Shown here: one piece after another, positions 52,336 to 59,677 of the stretch
Layout of the letters: every line of letters begins with the position of its first letter
How positions within the stretch are numbered: position 1 is the stretch's first letter
Source of the DNA: DASXRU01 sp036506395
Lineage (GTDB): Bacteria > Acidobacteriota > Blastocatellia > Pyrinomonadales > Pyrinomonadaceae
DNA length: 64,000 nucleotides
Direction: 5' to 3'
Assembly: GCA_036506395.1 (NCBI GenBank)
Contig: DASXRU010000079.1
Location: 11,136-75,135, forward strand
Made by a program: the position numbers and the translations under genes
Notes under the pieces: model-generated
Database searches by the model: none
Told to the model about the DNA's origin: nothing
The model's input: only the letters and a program-made list of their open reading frames with translations

Positions 52336-52398
52336 TTTTTTGAGAACAAGCGGAGACCTGAACCCCGGCTTTCGTCGAGAAATAAAAGAAGTTCGTCC

Positions 52399-52414
52399 CG
52401 GCACGTGCGTTGCA
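52399..52414 (+). promoter_or_regulatory. Strong sigma54 promoter of 145-aa secreted protein
   Basis: CGGCACGTGCGTTGCA matches the sigma54 consensus including the G after GGCAC. Spacing is exact; start near 52425 gives a 40-nt leader with AAGGAG before the ATG at 52465. Confidence 0.7.
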
Positions 52415-52464
52415 AATTCAGGGTGAGATCTTGCCCAAAAGAGAAGACAGTGAAGGAGATCATC

Positions 52465-52902
52465 ATGAAGACTTTTCTATTGTTAATCGCACTTCTTTGC
52501 GCCGTTTTTCTGAGCAGCAATTCAGCGACGTCAGTTACCGGGGCCGCCAAATCAGCAAACAAGCAACGCGCCGTAACAACATTCAACCAGCCGGTTCAAC
52601 TCATGGGGTTGAGGCTAAGAGGTGAGTACCTCTTCGTCCATGACGATGAGGCTATGATGCGGGGACAAGCATGCACCCATATCTACAAAGGCAACAGCGA
52701 ACGCGAGGACAAGCTGGTTATTTCGTTCCACTGCACCCCGGCGACGCGGGGCAGAGCAAATAGTTTTACGGTGCGCACCGTTCTGACTGCTACAGGGGAA
52801 TACGAGGTAACGGAGTTTCAATTTGCCGGCGACACGGAGGCCCATCGCGTACCGCTCAGCCCACCCACGGAGTACGTGAATATCGCGCCGCCAGTGAATT
52901 AG
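52465..52902 (+). CDS. Secreted hypothetical protein under sigma54-type promoter
   Basis: A 145-residue protein with a signal peptide (MKTFLLLIALLCAVFLSS). The mature part (residues about 45-140) is soluble, with two cysteines (ACTHIYKG, HCTPATRG) that may form a disulphide. No domain recognised. The start at 52465 is preferred to an upstream in-frame start at 52330 because the signal peptide begins here, AAGGAG is just before, and the promoter at 52399 would lie inside the longer frame. Confidence 0.75.
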   Translation: MKTFLLLIALLCAVFLSSNSATSVTGAAKSANKQRAVTTFNQPVQLMGLRLRGEYLFVHDDEAMMRGQACTHIYKGNSEREDKLVISFHCTPATRGRANSFTVRTVLTATGEYEVTEFQFAGDTEAHRVPLSPPTEYVNIAPPVN

Positions 52903-53550
52903 GCAAGCAAAGAGCCTTAAGGGGAAAACTTGTGCTGACGCAATCTAAACAGTTTGCGTGGCGGGGGAAACTGCATATGACAACGCCAGCTAATTTTATC
53001 CGCTTGATTTCGCTGAGATCACGCTAAAGAGTCTCCCGCTGATCGGTGGGCAAGAACGCTTCTCAAAGATGTAGTGCTGAGGAGCGTAAGGCCGACTGTT
53101 CGACATTTTCGTATTGCATAAAGACTCGTAGGCATACGTGTTGCTCCTTAAGACCAGGTAGTTGTTAGCCGGCGCACACGAGAGAATTTTGCACTAACAC
53201 GGAAAGGCCAGGTTATGAAAAGCAAATTGGAGCGCAGACTGCATCTTCGTTGGGTCTGCCGGATTCAGTAATCGCTTTGAGAGATTTGTTCTCGGGAGTG
53301 TTTCGGCGGCAGTTGCAGCCCGCGCACACTGTTCGGTAGAAGTAATTCGAAAGAGTTCGAACTGACGGGCGCTGGCGGCCAGGAAAGTGTTGGCTCACCC
53401 CATGGCAAACTCTTGAAATTAGGTCAGCGGTTACGGAACATACCAACAACTCTTGTAAAGCGCCTGTCCGGCTTTCTCGGCTTCCAGAGCCTGCAGCGAT
53501 GTCGTCTCTTGCTGAAGCAATCTTCAAAAGTCGAGGCGGCTAGTCGCGGC
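52903..53550. other. 648-nt region without a clear gene, with sigma54-type site
   Basis: No convincing coding frame. It contains a sigma54-type site (53130-53145) and, downstream, an 18-codon frame at 53215 (MKSKLERRLHLRWVCRIQ) too short to trust. Possible contents are a small RNA or the remains of a gene. Confidence 0.45.
53130..53145 (+). promoter_or_regulatory. Candidate sigma54 promoter without an assigned gene
   Basis: AGGCATACGTGTTGCT has exact spacing and a perfect TTGCT -12 box; -24 is GGCAT. It is followed by TCCTTAAG, closely resembling TCCTTTAAG after the site at 43534. Transcript target unknown. Confidence 0.45.
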
Positions 53551-54666
53551 TTACCCTTCGTCATCAAAGCAGGTATAGCAAACTCGTTTTACGGCCTCGT
53601 AACCCAGCAGCTCGACTTCCGGCGCAAGGTAACTGTCTTTCACCGGCTCATCGCGAAGTAGATCCGTACTGAGGTACTTCTTGTTGTCATCAGGAAATAC
53701 AGTCGTAACCACAGCGTCTGCGCCGAGCTGGTTCTGGGCCATCAACGCGCCAATGAAGTTGGCGCCCGATGAGATGCCGACGCCAAGGCCAAGACCGGCG
53801 GCGAGTTTCTGAGCCATCAGAATCGCATCGCCATCCGGCACACCGATCACCGGATCAAGCTTTGCAAGATTGAGAATCGAGGGAATGAATTCGTCGGAGA
53901 CGCCCTGGATGCGATGGCGCCCAACCTTACGTCCGGTAGAAAGCGTTGGCGATTCGGCCGGCTCGAGCGGATAGACTTTGATTGCCGGGTTATGCTGCCG
54001 TAGAAACTTTCCTACGCCCATGATTGTGCCGCCAGTACCGGCCCCGGCAACAAACACATCCGGCTTTATTGAGTGGGAGTACAGCTGCCACCAGATCTCC
54101 GGTCCTGTGGTTCGCTCATGCGCTTCGTTATTTGCCAGGTTGTCGAATTGTGCAGGCAGGAACACATTCTGCTCGCGCCCGGCGAATTCTTCAGTCATAC
54201 GGATGCTGCCAAGAAATCCACCTTGTTCACGACTAACGCGAATGATTCTCGCTCCCAGACTTCGTATTAGAGCGATTCGCTCTTGGCTCATCCAGTCGGG
54301 CATGAAGATGACGACTTTATGGCCCAACGCCCGCCCGATCGCCGCGAAGGAGATGCCGGTGTTGCCGCTGGTCGCTTCGGCAATCGTGTCGCCCGGCTGG
54401 AGGCAGCCTTCCTGATAAGCTTTCTTCAAGATGTGGAAGGCCATCCGATCCTTGATGCTGCCGGTCATGTTGAGCTGCTCGGCCTTGGCATAAATAACGC
54501 GCTCTTTTCCTCTGAATGAAAACCGAATGGCAAGCAATGGCGTATTGCCAATCATGTGCTTCAACTGCTTGAAGCGAGCCGGCGTCTTGCGGATCGATGT
54601 CTTTGCCGGCATCAGGGGATCGATGCATCGGATCAGATTTGTATTCAGAGAGTTTTGGTTCTGCAT
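53551..54666 (-). CDS. Cysteine synthase-family PLP enzyme
   Basis: A 371-residue fold-type II PLP enzyme. MIGNTPLLAI opens the core, the PLP lysine lies in NMTGSIKDRMAFHIL, the phosphate loop in EATSGNTGISFAAIGR and GAGTGGTIMGVGKFLR. It resembles O-acetylserine sulfhydrylase/cystathionine beta-synthase. An N-terminal extension of about 35 residues precedes the core, and the C-terminus ends with CYTCFDDEG, a CxxC not usual in CysK. A sulfur-metabolism role is likely. It is divergent from the Usp gene across a 296-nt region with sigma54-type sites on both strands. Confidence 0.9.
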   Translation of the reverse strand: MQNQNSLNTNLIRCIDPLMPAKTSIRKTPARFKQLKHMIGNTPLLAIRFSFRGKERVIYAKAEQLNMTGSIKDRMAFHILKKAYQEGCLQPGDTIAEATSGNTGISFAAIGRALGHKVVIFMPDWMSQERIALIRSLGARIIRVSREQGGFLGSIRMTEEFAGREQNVFLPAQFDNLANNEAHERTTGPEIWWQLYSHSIKPDVFVAGAGTGGTIMGVGKFLRQHNPAIKVYPLEPAESPTLSTGRKVGRHRIQGVSDEFIPSILNLAKLDPVIGVPDGDAILMAQKLAAGLGLGVGISSGANFIGALMAQNQLGADAVVTTVFPDDNKKYLSTDLLRDEPVKDSYLAPEVELLGYEAVKRVCYTCFDDEG

Positions 54667-54747
54667 GATATCTGGGGAGACTTCCTTTTTGCGTCCTCGT
54701 CTTAACCTGCCGAATCGGCTCTACACCCTGCGATCCCTATAAACGGG

Positions 54748-54763
54748 AGCAAGACGTATTCCA
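54748..54763 (-). promoter_or_regulatory. Candidate sigma54 promoter of cysteine-synthase gene
   Basis: On the minus strand TGGAATACGTCTTGCT has exact spacing and a perfect TTGCT; -24 is GGAAT. It shares the activator-like palindrome at 54827 with the promoter at 54905. Confidence 0.45.
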
Positions 54764-54826
54764 CTTGGTTGGACTGAGAAACACCAGGTTTGTATCAGTA
54801 GGCTGGGTTAGATCTGTGTCGCTGAT

Positions 54827-54863
54827 TGCGGAATATCCCCAGACGATTAAGGGATTATTCGCA
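54827..54863. promoter_or_regulatory. Candidate activator palindrome, 37 bp
   Basis: TGCGGAATATCCCC at one end and GGGATTATTCGCA at the other form an inverted repeat. It lies 43-79 bp before the -24 at 54906 and 65 or more bp from the divergent -24 at 54762. Same length and ends as 18186-18222. Confidence 0.55.
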
Positions 54864-54904
54864 GTTGCAGCTGATGAACCGCCGAAAACGCACAAATTAC
54901 GCTC

Positions 54905-54920
54905 CGGCACAATCGTTGCT
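54905..54920 (+). promoter_or_regulatory. Strong sigma54 promoter of usp operon
   Basis: CGGCACAATCGTTGCT matches the consensus with exact spacing and differs by one base from the minus-strand site at 18130. Start near 54931 gives a 32-nt leader to ATG 54963. Confidence 0.7.
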
Positions 54921-54962
54921 CAAAAGGGGTCGGAGGCAGGGCTGCGACCCTGAAGAAACTTT

Positions 54963-55955
54963 ATGAAAATCGAGTGCATCCTGTGTCCCACCGATCTATC
55001 GCCTGATTCCGACGAGGCTCTGCGATATGCGATAGCGCTGTCGCGAGCCTATGGCGCCGAATTGATCCTTTTGCATTGCGACCTCAAAAGTGATGGGCCG
55101 GCAAAGCGGGGCGCCCGAGGCAAAGCAGCTCAGTCGATTCAAGAGGCGTTGATGAAGTACTCCGGTTCGCCTGAAATGGATGGACTCGACTGGAGAAGTC
55201 TGGTAGTCGATTGCGACGACATCGGGGCGGCGATTGTGCGCGAAGCCGCCAATTATAGAGTTGACCTAATCGTCATGCGCTCACGCAGACGGCCCCATCG
55301 CGCAGCGTTATTGGGTTCGACAGCCGAATCCGTATCACGAACCGCACCGTGTCCTGTCCTGGTGATGCATAGCGATGAACGCGATTGGGTAAGCGGCTCT
55401 GACACCAGGATTGAACTGAAACGTGTTCTCGTGGCTTACGATTTCTCGGATTACTCCGAGTTGGCTCTCAACTACGCGCTGTCATTCGCACAAGAGTATC
55501 AGTCGGAGTTGCATCTGCTGCACGTGTTGCCGTCTTTCTCGCTAAAGGAACCAGAGATCTCCTGGTATCCACTGGGCGAGGAGGGGACATATCACAAGGC
55601 CGCACACCGTTTGCAGAAGGCCGTTCCTGCAGAGACGCATCTTTGGTGTGATATCAAGCACGCTGTCAGCGAGGGCCAGCCTTATCGCGAAATACTTAAT
55701 TACGCGGAAAAGAACAAAATTGACCTCATCTGCCTGGGCGCCCATGGCGCAGGTTTTGGCATGCGGACGCTCTTTGGATCAAATGTCGACCGGGTCTTGC
55801 GACAGGCTCCTTGCCCGGTGCTGGTAACGCGACCGCTCAAACACGAGAAGTGGGCCCGCGAAAAGGCCTTCACCGCGGATGGGAACGGAATGAAGTTCGT
55901 CTATAAGGATGATAAGAGAATTGCGCGATCGGCGCTTAAAATCCTGAATGGCTAG
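54963..55955 (+). CDS. Tandem-domain universal stress protein 2
   Basis: A 330-residue protein with two Usp domains. Domain 1 (about 1-140): ILCPTDLSPDSDEALRYAIAL, VDLIVMRSRRRPHRAALLGS, where the glycine-rich loop is altered (MRSRRRP). Domain 2 (about 155-300): VLVAYDFSDYSELALNYALSF, DLICLGAHGAGFGMRTLFGSNVDRVLRQAPCPVLV, intact ATP motif. It may dimerise within one chain. First gene of an apparent three-gene operon with a second Usp and an FAD oxidoreductase. Confidence 0.92.
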   Translation: MKIECILCPTDLSPDSDEALRYAIALSRAYGAELILLHCDLKSDGPAKRGARGKAAQSIQEALMKYSGSPEMDGLDWRSLVVDCDDIGAAIVREAANYRVDLIVMRSRRRPHRAALLGSTAESVSRTAPCPVLVMHSDERDWVSGSDTRIELKRVLVAYDFSDYSELALNYALSFAQEYQSELHLLHVLPSFSLKEPEISWYPLGEEGTYHKAAHRLQKAVPAETHLWCDIKHAVSEGQPYREILNYAEKNKIDLICLGAHGAGFGMRTLFGSNVDRVLRQAPCPVLVTRPLKHEKWAREKAFTADGNGMKFVYKDDKRIARSALKILNG

Positions 55956-56005
55956 CATCAGGCCGCGACGAAGGACTATTTTCGAAGTCTCAATGAGGAT
56001 AAGTC

Positions 56006-56485
56006 ATGAGGGTACTTCTAGCGATAGACGGATCAGACTACAGTGAAGCGGCGGTGACGGAAGTAGCAACGCGGGTCTGGCCGCCTGACAGTGAGATAAG
56101 AATAATAACCGCATACGAATTGCCGCCGCCTCCCATGAGGGAAATCTGGGCCTTGCCGCCGAACTATTTTGAGGTGCTGGACCAGGCAGCTCGTGAGCAG
56201 GCCGTGGCTGTTCAGGATGCCGCTATGCGGAAACTAACCAGGTCGTTGGTTCCCTCGATCAAGATAACGAGCAACATTATGCCGGGCGCCCCGCGATCAG
56301 TCATTCTGGAGGAAGCCGATCGCTGGAAAGCCGATCTTATTGTCGTAGGATCCCATGGTTATGGCGCATGGCATCGTCTTCTGTTGGGCTCGGTTTCGCA
56401 GGGGATCGTGTCGCATGCAAAGTGCTCAGTGGAAGTCGTTCGGCGTCCTGATCTCGGTCGAGCGAAGGAAGTGAAGGCTGCTTAA
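56006..56485 (+). CDS. Universal stress protein (UspA family) 3
   Basis: A 159-residue Usp domain protein: LLAIDGSDYSEAAVTEVATR, ADLIVVGSHGYGAWHRLLLGSVSQGIVSHAKCSVEVV with an intact ATP motif. Very similar in pattern to the protein at 51695. The stop overlaps the ATG of the FAD oxidoreductase gene (TAATG), so the two are coupled. Confidence 0.93.
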   Translation: MRVLLAIDGSDYSEAAVTEVATRVWPPDSEIRIITAYELPPPPMREIWALPPNYFEVLDQAAREQAVAVQDAAMRKLTRSLVPSIKITSNIMPGAPRSVILEEADRWKADLIVVGSHGYGAWHRLLLGSVSQGIVSHAKCSVEVVRRPDLGRAKEVKAA

Positions 56486-57612
56486 TGGCAAAGATCCTAA
56501 TTGTCGGTGGCGGATTTGGTGGCGTTGTCGCTGCCGAATCGCTGGCGAAAAAACTCGGAGACGAGCACGAAATTACATTGGTATCCCGCAGCCGAAAGTT
56601 CCTTTTCTTTCCAGCGTTGGTCCGGCTGGCATTTGGACAATGTGAGAAGGACGAGATTGTGCTCGACATACGCGAGGCCATGTTTGATCGGAAGGTCCGC
56701 TTCGTCGAAGGCGAAGTTGCGCGAATTTACCCGACCGAGCGTCACGTCACATTTGCCTGGGGCGATGTGGTTGGAGAAATGCCGTACGACTTTCTGGTCC
56801 TTGCATTGGGAAGGCGGTTAAGGACAGAGCTAGTGGCGGGTTTCTTCGAACATGCCCATCATCTCCTGCGCCTGGACAGCGCGAGGGAGTTTGGTATTGC
56901 CGCGCGCCGTTTTGACCAGGGCCACGCGGTGATCGGCTACTGCCCTGGGGCACGGTTGCCGGTTCCTGTTTTCGAGACCGCCTTTGCGCTTTCCCGACTA
57001 CTTGAAGAACGGGGCAAGCGTGATTCCTGCAAGATCACAGTTGTAAGCAGCGAAACCCCCGACGAGATGTTCGGCGGCATACCCATGTCAGAAGCATTGA
57101 ATGGCGCTTTGAAGTCTCATCGCATCGAGCTCGTCTCTGACTTTGCAATCACCGAAGTGACGCCCAACTCGATAATCGCCAATGACGGGCGGACGCTTAA
57201 CTACGATCTGAATATGCTCATCCCGCCCTTTGGTGGTACCGGCGCATTGGTGGGCACGGGAATAACTGATGCGGAAGGCTATGTTCGAGTCGATACAAGG
57301 ATGCGCGTAGAGGGCATCGAGAGAGTGTACGCGGCGGGTGACTGCGTTAATTTTGACGGCCCAAAGATGGGGCATATGGCGGTGCGACAGGGCGAGGTTG
57401 CAGCTGAGAATTTGGCGGCAGAAATTCAAGGCATGGCGCCAACCGTGAAGTACGATCATGAGATGATGCTGGTCATCGACGCGGGCGGAAACGAATCCAT
57501 CTATGTTCATAAGGATCTATGGAGTAATGAAGAGGCAAACATACAGCACAGCCGGTTCTGGGCGTGGGCTAAGCGCAAACAGGAGCTGTACTGGAAAGCG
57601 AAACATGCGTGA
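56485..57612 (+). CDS. NAD(P)/FAD-dependent oxidoreductase (SQR/NDH-2 type)
   Basis: A 375-residue flavoprotein with an N-terminal FAD motif ILIVGGGFGGVVAAESLAKKL and a second FAD motif YAAGDCVNFDGPKMGHMAVRQGEVAAENLAAEI. It belongs to the sulfide:quinone oxidoreductase/type II NADH dehydrogenase superfamily. Only a Cys in GYCPGARLP resembles an SQR redox cysteine, so sulfide is not certain. A short C-terminal amphipathic end (FWAWAKRKQELYWKAK) could bind the membrane. Coupled to a Usp gene. Confidence 0.88.
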   Translation: MAKILIVGGGFGGVVAAESLAKKLGDEHEITLVSRSRKFLFFPALVRLAFGQCEKDEIVLDIREAMFDRKVRFVEGEVARIYPTERHVTFAWGDVVGEMPYDFLVLALGRRLRTELVAGFFEHAHHLLRLDSAREFGIAARRFDQGHAVIGYCPGARLPVPVFETAFALSRLLEERGKRDSCKITVVSSETPDEMFGGIPMSEALNGALKSHRIELVSDFAITEVTPNSIIANDGRTLNYDLNMLIPPFGGTGALVGTGITDAEGYVRVDTRMRVEGIERVYAAGDCVNFDGPKMGHMAVRQGEVAAENLAAEIQGMAPTVKYDHEMMLVIDAGGNESIYVHKDLWSNEEANIQHSRFWAWAKRKQELYWKAKHA

Positions 57613-57697
57613 TGCTCAAATCACGTCGAGGCATGATCCAATTTCCGCTGCGGTTCTGTAACTCTGACGCCAGCTTCCTTCAACACTAACTCTTACG

Positions 57698-58366
57698 CTA
57701 CCTGGCTACGTACAAACCGGGGAATTGCTTGCGCAGGTTCTCGATCTTGGGAAGGTCATTGATAACGATGTAAGGCTCATGTGGATGATTGGCCAGGTAG
57801 TTCTGATGGTAGGCTTCGGCTTCATGGAAAGACGGGAGCGCGGCGACCTGAGTTACGATGGGACGGCTGAACACTTTAGCCTTATTGAGCTGCTCGATGT
57901 AGGCTTCCGCAATGACCTTTTGTTCTTTGTTGGAGTAAAAAACAGCCGAGCGATACTGCGTACCCGTGTCAGGCCCTTGCCGATTTAGCTCGGTCGGGTC
58001 ATGGGCCACCGCAAAGAACACCTTGAGTAGCTGGCCATATGTGATCCTGGATGGATCGTATGTGATTTGAACCGACTCGGCATGACCCGTGTCCCCTGCG
58101 CTGACCTCCTCATAACTCACCGAAGTAGCTGAACCTCCAGCATACCCCGATCTAACGTCGGTGACCCCTTTGACATGTTCGAAGACTGCTTCCACCCCCC
58201 AAAAGCAGCCTCCGGCAAGGACAGCGACTTGCTCGCCTTTAGCGCTGGCGAGGGACGCATCCAGAGCGGGGTCTGGGATTGCGGTGCCGGAAGCAGTGAC
58301 TGCATTGCAAGCCAACGTAGTGCCCGCAAGCAAGAGGGCAGAACTCAGGAAAAAAGATCTATACAT
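57698..58366 (-). CDS. msrA: Exported peptide methionine sulfoxide reductase A
   Basis: A 222-residue enzyme that reduces methionine-S-sulfoxide in proteins. The catalytic GGCFWGVEAVFE is at about 52-63 (Cys54), then GYAGG, EVSAGDTGHAESVQITYDP and AYHQNYLANHPHEPYI. An N-terminal signal (FFLSSALLLAGTTLACN) places it in the periplasm, perhaps as a lipoprotein. Suggests repair of oxidised periplasmic proteins near the redox systems. Confidence 0.95.
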   Translation of the reverse strand: MYRSFFLSSALLLAGTTLACNAVTASGTAIPDPALDASLASAKGEQVAVLAGGCFWGVEAVFEHVKGVTDVRSGYAGGSATSVSYEEVSAGDTGHAESVQITYDPSRITYGQLLKVFFAVAHDPTELNRQGPDTGTQYRSAVFYSNKEQKVIAEAYIEQLNKAKVFSRPIVTQVAALPSFHEAEAYHQNYLANHPHEPYIVINDLPKIENLRKQFPGLYVAR

Positions 58367-58412
58367 GTTTGTGGTCTCCTCGACTTAATGTACGAAAGGT
58401 ATCAGCTAAACA

Positions 58413-58450
58413 GATTCCAGGGAACTCTCATTCTGGGAATCCCTGGAATC
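58413..58450. repeat. 11-bp inverted repeat upstream of msrA
   Basis: GATTCCAGGGA (58413-58423) pairs perfectly with TCCCTGGAATC (58440-58450), 16-nt loop. It lies between the msrA start and the stop of the minus-strand gene upstream, so it may be that gene's terminator. Confidence 0.5.
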
Positions 58451-58557
58451 GCCGCCTATGGCCTAACACGGTCAAGCCCGTCAACCAAACTTCATTGAGC
58501 ACTGGCGCGATGTTCCTGCCGAATTTGGGCGCATAACCGGCATTGCATTCCGTTCGT

Positions 58558-59463
58558 TCAATGCTTCACCCACTGATCGAAGTCTATCCACTTCTTGTTT
58601 CTATCACGTATCTGGATGCGATAGACCGGGTGAATTTCCCAGATTGAACGGCGCTCAGGACCATGACGCTCTGTGATTTTCTTGCCGTCAAACTTGCAGG
58701 GCGTGTGACTGGCGTCATAGAAGAGAGGGCCAGTGAGCCGGACGTAAATAGGCCTGTCGCCTTTTTTTTGTTCGAAGGTGACTCGGTGCTGCAACAGCCC
58801 GGGAATAATGGCTTCGATGTCAGCGTTGAGGCCATCATGAAATCTGTCCCAGCTCGCAGGGCGGTAGTGCGGGCTGATCTCGGCAGTGACAGTTGTGCAC
58901 TCATCCGTCTTCGGCGACGATTTGTCACTCAGGGCAATGTGAATATCGTTCCAATCCAGCTCAGGATTGTCGCAATCGACGGCTTCGCCTTTGCCCCCCC
59001 TGTTCTTCGAATCCTTGTTGAATTTCGTGTTGGCATACTGCGCCCTAAACACATAGGCGTCGAGCGTAACCAGCGAGCCTTCACCGACTGACTTCCCTTT
59101 CACGTCGATAAGATTCATGAGGCGCGCGCGATCTTCCGGATATTTTCCCTTCAGCACGATTTCGCCGGTGTCTAACTTCTTCTGACTCGCTTCCTGCAAA
59201 CGCGTAAAGTCGCTTAGCGCGAGGGCGACCGGAGCTCCTTTGATGCTAAAGTTATTCTTCGCGGAGTTCTGCGCATAATGATAGACGTTGCCATCGCTGG
59301 AGCCGTTAGACGTGCATCGACTATCAATGTCGTGATGCACGGCAATGCCGGCGAATGGTAATTGCCCAAGCGGAGTTTCGAATTTTGTCTGCGCCAGCGC
59401 CGCAGAAATAAGCGCGACCAGCGATAGCCCAACGGCGAATGGTGTGTTCGAATGCTTCTTCAT
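58558..59463 (-). CDS. Secreted hypothetical protein
   Basis: A 301-residue protein with a signal peptide (about 1-25, ALISAALAQ). Two or three cysteines (SRCTSNG, DCDNPELDW, DECTTV, TPCKFDG) suggest disulphides. A motif HSNDIH-like arrangement is not clear; IHPVYRIQIRD near the C-terminus and GERRSIWEIHP resemble a conserved domain of uncharacterised secreted proteins. No enzyme family is claimed. Co-directional with msrA. Confidence 0.7.
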   Translation of the reverse strand: MKKHSNTPFAVGLSLVALISAALAQTKFETPLGQLPFAGIAVHHDIDSRCTSNGSSDGNVYHYAQNSAKNNFSIKGAPVALALSDFTRLQEASQKKLDTGEIVLKGKYPEDRARLMNLIDVKGKSVGEGSLVTLDAYVFRAQYANTKFNKDSKNRGGKGEAVDCDNPELDWNDIHIALSDKSSPKTDECTTVTAEISPHYRPASWDRFHDGLNADIEAIIPGLLQHRVTFEQKKGDRPIYVRLTGPLFYDASHTPCKFDGKKITERHGPERRSIWEIHPVYRIQIRDRNKKWIDFDQWVKH

Positions 59464-59651
59464 ATTCCTCCGCAGATGACAGTCAGTAGGAGTTTCGCGT
59501 TTAGAGTTTCGAGTTCAAACAGCCTTTTTTCGGGCGGCTTCCTGTGATTTCGTGGATCGAGTTTGTGAACGAAGATCTGTAAACCGTTAAAACGGTTACG
59601 GTCACGTCGTCACTCAAACTGACGACCCGCTACACTAACGCCGCACCTTCA

Positions 59652-59677
59652 CGCTTCACCCTTCACCCTTCACCCTT
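59652..59677. repeat. Short tandem repeat CTTCACCC
   Basis: CTTCACGCTTCACCCTTCAC is part of a run in which the octamer CTTCACCC or a close variant repeats about three times, ending just inside the 3' end of the OPA transporter gene. Simple repeat with no clear function. Confidence 0.5.
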
